From HRBIN23 sp046294495 (lineage in GTDB: Bacteria; Chloroflexota; Dehalococcoidia; Lucifugimonadales; HRBIN23), in NCBI GenBank assembly GCA_046294495.1, contig JBKBKV010000016.1, positions 1 through 34,698 on the forward strand: a stretch of DNA of 34,698 bases, given 5' to 3'. This document shows positions 14,790 through 23,136 of the stretch, piece after piece (the stretch's first letter is position 1; each line of letters begins with the position of its first letter). The notes under the pieces were generated by a model. The model did not search any database. It was not told where the DNA came from and worked only from the letters and a program-made list of their open reading frames with translations. A program made the translations under genes and the position numbers.

Positions 14790-16763
14790 ATGAGCGAACC
14801 CCTCGCCTGGCTGATTTTCTTTCTGCCGGTGGCGTCGTTCCTGCTTATCGGTTTGGTGGTGCGCCCCTTCATGAACCGCTGGGCGGTGCTGGCCGGCTAT
14901 CTTACGGTGCTGGCAGTGCTGGGGTCATTTGTGCTCAGCGTTCTGGCCCTGCGGGCCACAATTGGAAACGAGGGGCCGGTGGGCTGGCCCAGCCATCCGT
15001 GGCTTACTATAGGGGACTTCATTGTTCGGGTAGGCATCCGCTTAGATGCCCTAACGGCCATTATGGTAGTGGTAGTCAGCGGGGTAAGCCTGGCGGTGCA
15101 AGTGTATTCCCTGGGATATATGAAAGGGGACCCCGGCCTGGCTCGCTACTTCGCCTATATGTCCCTCTTCACCGCCTCCATGTTGGGGCTGGTGCTCTCT
15201 TCTAGCCTTATCCTTGTGTATGTGTTCTGGGAACTGGTGGGGCTGTGCTCCTATCTGCTGATCGGGTTCTGGTATCATAGGCCGGCGGCTGCGGCGGCGG
15301 CCAAAAAGGCGTTCATCGTTACGCGCATAGGCGACTTGGGCTTTCTGTTGGCGCTCCTTTACCTCTTTTTCCATCGGCAACCCTTTCTTGCACAGGGATT
15401 AGACCCCTTTGACATTGGCAATTTGCACCAGGCAGTTGCCGCTGGACTGCTTTCTGGGGCAATCCTTACCTGGCTAGGGCTGGGAGTTTTCGCCGGAGCG
15501 GTGGGCAAATCGGCTCAGTTTCCTCTACATGTGTGGCTTCCCGACGCAATGGAAGGCCCAACTCCAGTCAGCGCTCTCATCCACGCTGCGACCATGGTGG
15601 CAGCGGGGGTGTTCTTGGTGGCCAGGGTGTTCCCTGTGTTTGAAGCCTCCCCTGCCCTTATGCACACTGTGGCTCTTATTGGCGGCTTCACCACCATCCT
15701 GGCGGCCACTATGGGTATGGTGATGAACGATATCAAGCGCGTTATCGCCTACTCCACCATTAGCCAACTGGGGTTAATGATGCTGGCGCTGGGCGTGGGT
15801 GCATATACGGCGGCGGTTTTCCATCTGTTCAACCACGCCTTCTTCAAGGCGCTTATGTTTCTGGGGGCGGGCAGTGTGAACCACGCTACCCAAACCTTTG
15901 ATATGCGCCAGATGGGCGGGCTACGCCGCCACATGCCCTGGACATATGCCACTTTCCTTGTCGCCTCGCTGAGCCTGGCCGGGGTATTCCCCTTCGCTGG
16001 CTTCTGGAGCAAGGACGAAATCCTCGTGGAGGCGCTAACGAAGGGTGAGCCTGTGGCTTTGCTGGTGGGCCTTTTGGCCCTGGTTGGGGTGTTCCTTACT
16101 GCTTTCTATGCCTTCCGCGCCCACTTCATGACTTTCCACGGGGAGTTTCGCGGGACGGGCGCGGCAGAGGCTTCCACGCATAATGCGCCCCACTTGTCTG
16201 GACACGGCCGGGTGCATCTGGCCGAATCGCCCCCGGTAATGCTTCTGCCGATGGTAGTGCTGGGCCTTCTGGCGGTGGTGTCGGGGGTAGTGGCTAATCC
16301 CCCAGGGGGGTTGGGGCCAGTCCCATCCCATTGGTTTGGCCACTTTGTTGTGAAGCCTGGTGCCCACGCCGAGGGGGCGCAGTTCAACTTTGGGCTGGCG
16401 GCTCTCTCCACAGTGTTAGCCCTTGCTGGGATTGGCCTGGCGTGGCTAATCTACGGCGCGCGACGCCTCCCCGCGGAGCGGGTTACCGTGCCCCCCGTCT
16501 ATCAGGTGGTGGCCCGCAAATATTATATGGATGACTTGTATGAAGGGGCCATCGTCGGACGGCTCTTCTACCGTATCCTGTGCGGAGCCCTGGACTGGTT
16601 TGACCGAGTGGTGATAGACGGGACGGCGGAGGCCATTGGGTGGGTGGGGCGTAGCCTGGGGAGGCCTCTCGGGTGGCTCCAGAGCGGGCAGGTGCAGGCC
16701 TATGCGGGAGCCATTGGCATTGGCGTTGTCCTCATCATCCTAGTTTATATGGTGTGGAGGTAA
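14790..16763 (+). CDS. nuoL: NADH-quinone oxidoreductase subunit L
   Basis: The 657-residue antiporter-like subunit has about 15-16 hydrophobic helices. It shows the conserved FWELVGLCSYLLIGFW segment (helix 5 Glu), AAAAKKAFIVTRIGDLGFLLAL, the proton-channel region SAQFPLHVWLPDAMEGPTPVSALIHAATMVAAGVFL, and INDIKRVIAYSTISQLG-type motifs (here VMNDIKRVIAYSTISQLGLMM). A long C-terminal extension (ARKYYMDDLYE onward) is the lateral helix that braces the membrane arm. ATG 14790 follows the DUF2007-like gene by one base. The length is normal. Confidence 0.95.
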   Translation: MSEPLAWLIFFLPVASFLLIGLVVRPFMNRWAVLAGYLTVLAVLGSFVLSVLALRATIGNEGPVGWPSHPWLTIGDFIVRVGIRLDALTAIMVVVVSGVSLAVQVYSLGYMKGDPGLARYFAYMSLFTASMLGLVLSSSLILVYVFWELVGLCSYLLIGFWYHRPAAAAAAKKAFIVTRIGDLGFLLALLYLFFHRQPFLAQGLDPFDIGNLHQAVAAGLLSGAILTWLGLGVFAGAVGKSAQFPLHVWLPDAMEGPTPVSALIHAATMVAAGVFLVARVFPVFEASPALMHTVALIGGFTTILAATMGMVMNDIKRVIAYSTISQLGLMMLALGVGAYTAAVFHLFNHAFFKALMFLGAGSVNHATQTFDMRQMGGLRRHMPWTYATFLVASLSLAGVFPFAGFWSKDEILVEALTKGEPVALLVGLLALVGVFLTAFYAFRAHFMTFHGEFRGTGAAEASTHNAPHLSGHGRVHLAESPPVMLLPMVVLGLLAVVSGVVANPPGGLGPVPSHWFGHFVVKPGAHAEGAQFNFGLAALSTVLALAGIGLAWLIYGARRLPAERVTVPPVYQVVARKYYMDDLYEGAIVGRLFYRILCGALDWFDRVVIDGTAEAIGWVGRSLGRPLGWLQSGQVQAYAGAIGIGVVLIILVYMVWR

Positions 16764-16766
16764 GGC

Positions 16767-18260
16767 GTGCTCACGGCGACGGTCTTCCTCCCCCTGGCGG
16801 GTGCGCTGGTCATAGCCCTTTTTCTTTCCCAGCCCCGCACGGTGCGGTGGTTCGCGGCAAGTGTGGGTATAGCCGACTTTGTCCTGTCGGTCCTGGTGTT
16901 CACGGGCTACGATAGGGGGGCCGGTGGGTTACAGTGGGTGGAGCGCGTTACAGGGTGGGTGCCTTCCCTGAAGGTAGAATACTTCCTGGGTGTGGACGGG
17001 CTTGGCGCCACGCTAGTGCTCCTCACCGGCTTGCTGGGGCTGGCGGCCATCTTCTCCTCGTGGAGCATCCGTGAGCGAGTGAAGGAATACTTTGTGTGGC
17101 TTTTGGTGCTCCAAACGGCGGTGATGGGGGTCTTTACTGCCCTGGATTTCGTTCTATTCTTCCTATTCTGGGAACTGGAACTGGTGCCCATGTATTTCCT
17201 CATCGCCATCTGGGGCAGCGGGCGTAAGGAGTATTCGGCCTTGAAGTTCCTGGTGTTCACCATCACTGGCAGCGCCTTTATGCTTGTGGCCCTGCTGGTG
17301 GTATTCTTCTCTGCGGGCACCTTCAATATGGCTGACCTGGCGGGCCTCACCGCTCCCGGGCTGGACACCGAGAAGTTGCTCCTGCCGGCTCGTCTGGTGT
17401 GGATTTTCTTCTTTATCGCCTTTGCGGTGAAACTGCCCCTTTGGCCTCTGCACACCTGGCTTCCCGATGCCCATACCGATGCCCCTACGGCTGTAAGTGT
17501 GATGCTGGCCGGTGTGCTTCTGAAGATGGGGGGATACGGGCTGATTCGTATCAACGCTTCTATGTTCCCGCAGGTAACGCAGGACATGGCCATCCTACTG
17601 GCGGTCTTGGGAGTGGTGAACATCGTCTACGGGGCTATGGTGGTCTTCCGCCAGCAGGATATGAAGCGCCTCATTGCCTACAGCAGTGTCAGCCATATGG
17701 GGCTGGTGGCGCTGGGTCTCTCCTCCCTGCGGGGGACGGGAGGAGAGGTGTCTGCACTGGGTTTGACGGGCGCCGCTTTGCAGATGTTTACCCATGGCAC
17801 CATCACCGGCCTGCTGTTCGTGATGGTGGGGTTGGTGTATGAGCGAACACACACCCGTTACATCCCCGACCTGGGAGGGCTGGCCGGTAGGATGCCTTTC
17901 ATCGCTGCAATTTTCGTGGCGGGGGCGCTGGCTAGCCTGGGCCTTCCCAGCACCAGTGGGTTTGTGGCAGAACTAACTACCCTGATCGGCACTTTCCCAG
18001 TGTGGGGTGTAATAACGGCTGTGGGGGCGATAGGCATTGTGCTGGCTGCGGGTTACCTTTTGTGGCTCCTGCAAAGGACCCTCTTTGGTCCTATGCAAGA
18101 GCGGTGGCACCACCAATCCCTCTCCGATGCGACGGCGGTAGAGAAGGTGGCCCCCGCTCTGCTTACCGTTGCCATATTCGTTGTGGGGCTGTTCCCAGCC
18201 GTGGTAACCGATGTGCTGCGGGTGGGAACAGAGGCCATCGTTTACGGGCGGTTCACATAA
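16767..18260 (+). CDS. nuoM: NADH-quinone oxidoreductase subunit M
   Basis: The 497-residue antiporter-like subunit has about 14 helices. Typical motifs are the helix 5 Glu in LFFLFWELELVPMYFLIAIWG, AVKLPLWPLHTWLPDAHTDAPTAVSVMLAGVLLKMGGYG, QDMKRLIAYSSVSHMG and a C-terminal QRTLFGP motif. It forms one of the proton channels of complex I. The GTG start at 16767 lies 3 bases after nuoL, with GGAGG about 7 bases upstream. Confidence 0.95.
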   Translation: MLTATVFLPLAGALVIALFLSQPRTVRWFAASVGIADFVLSVLVFTGYDRGAGGLQWVERVTGWVPSLKVEYFLGVDGLGATLVLLTGLLGLAAIFSSWSIRERVKEYFVWLLVLQTAVMGVFTALDFVLFFLFWELELVPMYFLIAIWGSGRKEYSALKFLVFTITGSAFMLVALLVVFFSAGTFNMADLAGLTAPGLDTEKLLLPARLVWIFFFIAFAVKLPLWPLHTWLPDAHTDAPTAVSVMLAGVLLKMGGYGLIRINASMFPQVTQDMAILLAVLGVVNIVYGAMVVFRQQDMKRLIAYSSVSHMGLVALGLSSLRGTGGEVSALGLTGAALQMFTHGTITGLLFVMVGLVYERTHTRYIPDLGGLAGRMPFIAAIFVAGALASLGLPSTSGFVAELTTLIGTFPVWGVITAVGAIGIVLAAGYLLWLLQRTLFGPMQERWHHQSLSDATAVEKVAPALLTVAIFVVGLFPAVVTDVLRVGTEAIVYGRFT

Positions 18261-18287
18261 GTAGCGCTATAGAAGGCGGGAAATGCC

Positions 18288-19781
18288 ATGACGCTGCGAG
18301 ACCTCTATCTGCTGTGGCCGCCGCTGGCCGTAGTAGGGGCCGGCCTTCTATTGATAGGGCTAGACCTGCTCCTGCGGGACAAGCGCGCCCTTCCCGGGGT
18401 TGCGCTGTTCGGATTGGTCGTTGCCCTGGTAGGGGGTATCACCCTCTGGCGGACAGTGCAAGTGGAAGGCCCTCAGGTAGGCATCTACGGCACCCTGAGG
18501 ATAGACACCTACAGCCTCTTCTTCACATATCTTTTTGTCGCCGCTACTGGCCTGGTAGTGTTGGCCTCGGAGCCGGTGGTGCGGGGGATGGGGCGCTGGC
18601 AGGGGGAATACTACGCCCTGGTGCTCTTCTCCGCCAGCGGGATGATGCTCCTGGCATCGGCCACAGAACTTATTACCCTGTATATAGCCTTGGAGGCAAC
18701 CGCTTTGCCCCTGGCAGCTCTGGCTGCCTTTGGAGGGGATGGGCGTTCCCGTGAGGCGGGGGTGAAGTTCCTGGTGCTAAGCGCCTTCTCATCGGCCCTC
18801 CTGCTATATGGGATGGTGCTAGTATATGCCTTCACGGGGACTACACACTTGGATTCTGTTGCTCAGGCGGTGTTCCAGGCCACCCTTGACCCACGGGTGC
18901 CCCTCGGGGCATGGGCACTCCTAGGTGGGGCGGTGCTAATGGCGGCGGGGTTCGGTTTCAAAGTCTCCTCGGTGCCCTTCCAGATGTGGGTGCCCGATGT
19001 GTATGAGGGGGCGCCTACTCCTGTTACCGCCTTCCTATCGGTGGCGTCCAAGGCGGCGGGCTTCGCCGCCTTGCTTCGCGTGTTTTCCACCGCCTTTGGG
19101 GCGGTGGCTCTGCAAGAGCAGTGGGCACTCCTCTTTGCAGGGTTGGCAGCGGCTTCTATGACCGTGGGGAACCTGGTGGCGGTGGTGCAGAACAATATCA
19201 AGCGCCTGCTGGCCTACTCTACTATCGCCCACGCGGGCTATATTCTGGTAGGGCTGGCGGCGGTATCTGCCCGCGCACCGGACCAGGTTAGCACCGGCCC
19301 ATCGGGGGTGCTGTTCTACCTGGCGGGATATACTCTGACCAACTTGGCGGCCTTCTTTGGGGTAATTGCTGTTACTACCCAGGTTGGTGGCGAAACCATT
19401 GACGACTTTGCCGGATTGGGCAGACGCTCGCCCTGGATCGCTCTGGCGCTGACTTTCAGCCTGGTGTCCTTGCTGGGTATACCCCCAACCATCGGTTTCT
19501 GGGCGAAACTCTACATCTTTGGGGCGGCGGTAAAGACAGGGCTGGCGTGGCTGGCCGTAGTGGGCGTGCTCAACAGCGTTCTGTCGGCCTACTACTACCT
19601 TCGGGTGGTGCGGGCCATGTTCTTTGTGGCCCCACGGGAGCCCTTCTCCCTGGGTGCCAGCCCTTCCTTGACAGCCGCCCTAGCCCTCACTGCAGCGGGT
19701 GTTGTCTTTTTCGGGGTTCTTCCCTTCTCGCTCCTGCGCCTGGCGGAGGTGGCGGCGCGGGTGGTGGGTGGGCCTGCCTAG
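18288..19781 (+). CDS. nuoN: NADH-quinone oxidoreductase subunit N
   Basis: The 497-residue antiporter-like subunit has about 14 helices with ELITLYIALEATALPLAALAAF (helix 5 Glu), FKVSSVPFQMWVPDVYEGAPTPVTAFLSVASKAAGFAALLR and QNNIKRLLAYSTIAHAGYILVG. It completes the set A, B, C, D, H, I, J, K, L, M, N. No nuoE, nuoF or nuoG follows; the next gene is nadK after 27 bases. Confidence 0.95.
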   Translation: MTLRDLYLLWPPLAVVGAGLLLIGLDLLLRDKRALPGVALFGLVVALVGGITLWRTVQVEGPQVGIYGTLRIDTYSLFFTYLFVAATGLVVLASEPVVRGMGRWQGEYYALVLFSASGMMLLASATELITLYIALEATALPLAALAAFGGDGRSREAGVKFLVLSAFSSALLLYGMVLVYAFTGTTHLDSVAQAVFQATLDPRVPLGAWALLGGAVLMAAGFGFKVSSVPFQMWVPDVYEGAPTPVTAFLSVASKAAGFAALLRVFSTAFGAVALQEQWALLFAGLAAASMTVGNLVAVVQNNIKRLLAYSTIAHAGYILVGLAAVSARAPDQVSTGPSGVLFYLAGYTLTNLAAFFGVIAVTTQVGGETIDDFAGLGRRSPWIALALTFSLVSLLGIPPTIGFWAKLYIFGAAVKTGLAWLAVVGVLNSVLSAYYYLRVVRAMFFVAPREPFSLGASPSLTAALALTAAGVVFFGVLPFSLLRLAEVAARVVGGPA

Positions 19782-19808
19782 CCTAATGGGTAAGGATAGG
19801 CTTGTGCT

Positions 19809-20720
19809 ATGCTGGAGCCAGGTCTCGGGAAAAGGCGGGAGGAATTGGAACGCCGCCTAATAGGCATCGTATTCAACGGGCGTCTTCCGGAGGCCCAGGC
19901 GCTGGCCCAGCGAATAGCCCAGGTCTTGGGGGCGGGGGCCTGGCTGTCTCCTACAGAGGCGCTAGACGCACGGGCTGCCCAGATAGCGCGTTCCCGTTTG
20001 GTTATCACAGTGGGGGGGGATGGGACAATCCTGCGCACCGCCCGCCTGACCGCCCCCTACGGTGTCCCTATCGTGGGCGTCAATATGGGGCGGGTTGGCT
20101 TTATGACGGAACTGTCGCCCCAGGAGTCCCTGGAGCGCCTCCCCGCATACCTGGATGGCAAGGGATGGATAGAGGAGCGCACTATGCTGGAGGCCCGGGT
20201 GGCCAGCAGTGGACACACCCCTGAAGAGGAGGGTCTCCCCACCTTCCACGGTCTCAACGACGCTGTGGTGGCTCGGGGCACCGTCTCCCGTCTCATTCGC
20301 CTCGCTGTCCAGGTGGATGGGGAGGACCTGGCGACCTATGCGGCCGATGGGCTTATCGTGGCCACCCCTACCGGGAGCACCGGCTACGCCCTGGCTGTAG
20401 GGGGTCCTATTGTGGATCCTCGCCTGGACTGCCTCTTGCTAAAGCCCCTGGCGGCTCACCTGGGGCTGAACACGGCCCTGGTGCTCCCATCCAACTCCAA
20501 AGTGGATATAACAGTGCTGACGGAACACCCGGTCGTGCTCAGCGTGGACGGCTTCCAGGACTTGATGCTGGGGGATGGGGACATGGTGCGGGTGGCCCGC
20601 AGCCCATATCGGGCGCGGTTCCTGCGGGCGCGCCCACCTAGCCACTTCTATCGCGTCCTTTTTCAGCGTTTGGGCCTCCAGCCGCGGCTCGGCCCGCCAC
20701 AGCCCCAGCACGGTGAGTGA
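19809..20720 (+). CDS. nadK: NAD kinase
   Basis: The 303-residue protein has the ATP-NAD kinase motifs in order: LIGIVFN at the start, the catalytic VGGDGTILR (Gly69-Thr73 region), GVNMGRVGFMTEL, FHGLNDAVVARG, the AADGLIVATPTGSTGYALAVGGPIV substrate-binding stretch and VVLSVDGF near the C-terminus. It phosphorylates NAD+ to NADP+ in the cytoplasm. ATG 19809 lies 27 bases after nuoN and 17 bases separate it from the NUDIX gene, so it is read as part of the nuo transcript. The Pro-rich C-terminal tail (LGPPQPQHGE) is atypical but unremarkable. Confidence 0.93.
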   Translation: MLEPGLGKRREELERRLIGIVFNGRLPEAQALAQRIAQVLGAGAWLSPTEALDARAAQIARSRLVITVGGDGTILRTARLTAPYGVPIVGVNMGRVGFMTELSPQESLERLPAYLDGKGWIEERTMLEARVASSGHTPEEEGLPTFHGLNDAVVARGTVSRLIRLAVQVDGEDLATYAADGLIVATPTGSTGYALAVGGPIVDPRLDCLLLKPLAAHLGLNTALVLPSNSKVDITVLTEHPVVLSVDGFQDLMLGDGDMVRVARSPYRARFLRARPPSHFYRVLFQRLGLQPRLGPPQPQHGE

Positions 20721-20737
20721 ACCCACCGGGAGGAAGC

Positions 20738-21301
20738 ATGGCCATTGAAAGGATAATAGAAAGCCGTCGCATCTACCACGGGTCCGTGGTCTCCCTCCGG
20801 GTGGATACGGTCCGCCTTGAGCCCAAGGGCACGGAAGGCTTCCGGGAGGTGGTGGAGCACGCCCCGGGGGTTACCATCTTGCCTGTGGATGCTAACGGAA
20901 TGGTTATCTTGGTGCGTCAGTTCCGCACCCCCGCCCAGCAGGTTCTGCTGGAGTGCCCCGCCGGGACTATGGAGGAGGGGGAAACACCGGAGCAGGCAGT
21001 GCACCGGGAACTTCTGGAGGAGACCGGCTACCGCGCTAGGCGCCTGGTGCGCCTGGGTGGCTTCTGGATGAGCCCGGGCTTCTGCACCGAGTTCATGCAT
21101 GCCTATCTGGCCCTGGGCCTGGAGCCTGGCCCTGCCCAGCAGGAGGCCGACGAAGACATCCAGTTGGAAAGGGTGCCGGCATCCAGCATCCCCGACTTGG
21201 TAAGAAGCGGCCAGGTGCAGGACGGTAAGAGCATTGCCACCCTGCTGATGGCCCACTGCCTCTATAAGCAAGAGGTGGAAGGCGCTTCAGCGTTGCCCTA
21301 A
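20738..21301 (+). CDS. NUDIX hydrolase, ADP-ribose pyrophosphatase type
   Basis: The 187-residue product contains a complete Nudix box at residues 76-98 (GTMEEGETPEQAVHRELLEE, then TGY), fitting Gx5Ex7REUxEExGU. It also has the ADPRase-type upstream strand VVEHAPGVTILPVD and QFRTPAQQVLLECPAG, and the downstream GGFWMSPGFCTEFMHAYLA loop. It probably splits ADP-ribose (or a related nucleoside diphosphate derivative) to AMP and a sugar phosphate. ATG 20738 is preceded by GGAGG; an earlier in-frame ATG at 20717 lacks a ribosome site. Its TAA sits in the loop of the downstream hairpin. Together with nadK it adds NAD(P) metabolism to the nuo operon. Confidence 0.88.
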   Translation: MAIERIIESRRIYHGSVVSLRVDTVRLEPKGTEGFREVVEHAPGVTILPVDANGMVILVRQFRTPAQQVLLECPAGTMEEGETPEQAVHRELLEETGYRARRLVRLGGFWMSPGFCTEFMHAYLALGLEPGPAQQEADEDIQLERVPASSIPDLVRSGQVQDGKSIATLLMAHCLYKQEVEGASALP

Positions 21302-21313
21302 GGCAACGCCTTT
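21290..21313 (+). terminator. Rho-independent-like terminator of the nuo-nadK-nudix operon
   Basis: GCGTTGCC (21290-21297) pairs perfectly with GGCAACGC (21302-21309) around a four-base loop CTAA, followed by CTTTGTT. The loop holds the TAA stop codon of the NUDIX gene, so the 5' arm of the stem is coding. The T-tract is short and interrupted, so termination may be incomplete and allow some read-through into sdhA. Confidence 0.6.
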
Positions 21314-21349
21314 GTTATGCTGACAGGAGAACCTGGGGGAGGCTTGGCT

Positions 21350-23059
21350 ATGCAGGAGTATGATGTGCTAGTAGTCGGTGCCGGACTGGCCGGTATGCGC
21401 GCAGCCCTGTCCGCCTATCGCACCGGCGCCCGCGTTGCCCTGATTAGCAAGGTGCACCCTGTGCGGAGCCATTCCAACGCCGCCCAGGGAGGCATCAACG
21501 CAGCCCTCACCGACAGGGGCGACCGTTGGGAAGACCACGCCTACGATACGGTGAAAGGGAGCGACTGGCTGGGCGACCAGGATGCCATTGAGGTGATGTG
21601 TAAGGAGGCTGGCCAGGAACTCATCAACCTGGAACATATGGGTGTCATCTTCAATCGGGACGAGGAGGGGCGGTTGGGCACCCGGGCCTTCGGAGGTCAG
21701 CGCCGCGCCCGCACCTTCTTCGTCGCCGATATCACCGGCCAGGCCATCCTCCATGTGATGTATGAGCAGATCTTGAAAGCGGGTATCACCCTTTTTGAGG
21801 AGTGGTTCTGCACCGACTTGGTTGTAGAAGACGGGCGGTGCGCAGGATGTGTGGCCTTGGAGATACGCACCGGAAGGGTCGCTTGCATCCCAGCGCGAGC
21901 GGTGGTGCTGGCCACCGGAGGGCTGGGACGGGTCTTTGAGCCGTCTACCAACGCCCTTATCTGCACTGGCGATGGCATGGCCTTGGCCTACCGTGCTGGC
22001 GCTCCCCTGATGGATATGGAGATGGTGCAGTATCATCCCACCACCCTGAAAGGGAGCGGCGTCCTCATTACCGAAGGGGCCAGGGGCGAGGGAGCGTATT
22101 TGCTTAACAAGCACGGGGAGCGCTTCATGGCTCGCTATGCCCCCAAGATGATGGAACTGGCCTCCCGCGATGTGGTCTCCCGTGCCGAGATGACCGAAAT
22201 TCTGGAAGGGCGGGGGGTGGATGGGTGCGTCCTTCTGGACTGCCGCCACCTGGGGGCACGCCTAATTCGGGAGCGCCTCTCCCAAATCTACGAAATCGGC
22301 CTGGATTTCGCAGGGGTAGACATAACAAAAGAGCCTATCCCCATCCGCCCCGGGATGCACTACCAGATGGGGGGTATCAAGACCGACATTTGGGGGCGAT
22401 GTTGGGACCCACAGGGGCATTGGCGGGGTGTGGAGGGGCTTTTCGCTGCCGGTGAGTGCGCTTGCGTGTCCGTCCACGGAGGTAACCGCCTGGGGGCCAA
22501 CTCCCTGCTGGACACCGTCGTCTTTGGCCGACGGGCTGGCGAAACGGCTGCCCAGTGGGCGCAGGAGCATCCCCTGCCTCCAATCAACGATGCCCATTGG
22601 CGCAACAAGACCGAGGGACGGCTCCGCGACCTTCTTGCCAATGAGAGCAACGGGGACTCGGTAGCACGCATCCGCTGGGAAATGGGCATCACAATGGACC
22701 GTTTCCTGGGCGTTTTCCGCGACCGGGAGGGTATGGAGCAATCCTTGCACACCTTACGCACCCTTAGGGAGCGCTACCAGCGAATAAGCGTGCGGGACAA
22801 GGGGCGGGTCTTCAATACCGCCCTGGTGTTTGCCCTGGAACTGGACTACATGCTAGAGTGCGCCGAGGCCATCGCCGTAGGTGCCCTGGAACGCAAAGAG
22901 AGCCGAGGCGCCCATTACCGCCGCGACTACCCCAACCGGGACGATGCCAACTGGCTTAAGCATATCCTGCTATATCAGGGGGAGAAGGAGGAGGGGCCCA
23001 CGGTCGCTTACCTGCCCGTAACCATTACCCAATGGCCCCCGGAGAAACGCGTGTATTAG
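21350..23059 (+). CDS. sdhA: Succinate dehydrogenase/fumarate reductase flavoprotein subunit, copy 1
   Basis: The 569-residue protein has the Rossmann start YDVLVVGAGLAGMRAAL, the FAD-attachment region PVRSHSNAAQGGINAAL (His of RSH for covalent FAD), ATGGLGRVFEPSTNA, the substrate His in MEMVQYHPTTLKGSG, the catalytic Arg in TEGARGEGAYLLNKHGERF, HYQMGG and NRLGANSLLDTVVFGRRAG. All expected active-site residues are present. Compared with copy 2 it has a short insertion (around WGRCWDPQGHWRG) before LFAAGECACVSVHG. ATG 21350 has GGGGGAGG about 8 bases upstream. It is a cytoplasmic-side catalytic subunit that pairs with SdhB. Its product could oxidise succinate or reduce fumarate or a related dicarboxylate. 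Confidence 0.92.
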   Translation: MQEYDVLVVGAGLAGMRAALSAYRTGARVALISKVHPVRSHSNAAQGGINAALTDRGDRWEDHAYDTVKGSDWLGDQDAIEVMCKEAGQELINLEHMGVIFNRDEEGRLGTRAFGGQRRARTFFVADITGQAILHVMYEQILKAGITLFEEWFCTDLVVEDGRCAGCVALEIRTGRVACIPARAVVLATGGLGRVFEPSTNALICTGDGMALAYRAGAPLMDMEMVQYHPTTLKGSGVLITEGARGEGAYLLNKHGERFMARYAPKMMELASRDVVSRAEMTEILEGRGVDGCVLLDCRHLGARLIRERLSQIYEIGLDFAGVDITKEPIPIRPGMHYQMGGIKTDIWGRCWDPQGHWRGVEGLFAAGECACVSVHGGNRLGANSLLDTVVFGRRAGETAAQWAQEHPLPPINDAHWRNKTEGRLRDLLANESNGDSVARIRWEMGITMDRFLGVFRDREGMEQSLHTLRTLRERYQRISVRDKGRVFNTALVFALELDYMLECAEAIAVGALERKESRGAHYRRDYPNRDDANWLKHILLYQGEKEEGPTVAYLPVTITQWPPEKRVY

Positions 23060-23076
23060 CATGGAGAAGGACACAC

Positions 23077-23114
23077 CGGTGGCATTGTCTGGAAGGGGAG
23101 GGCCTCTGCCACCG
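23077..23114 (+). other. Intercistronic stem-loop between the two sdhA genes
   Basis: CGGTGGCA (23077-23084) is the exact reverse complement of TGCCACCG (23107-23114), with a 22-base loop between. It occupies the 77-base spacer between the two sdhA copies and ends 10 bases before the AGGAGG of the second gene. No T-tract follows, so a terminator is unlikely. It could be an mRNA processing or stability element that sets different levels of the two paralogues. Confidence 0.45.
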
Positions 23115-23136
23115 AGAAGGTGCTAGGAGGCTACCT

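Noticed and set aside
21368..22249. 293-codon open frame on the minus strand
   Set aside because: Antisense to sdhA copy 1; low-complexity composition and no family features.
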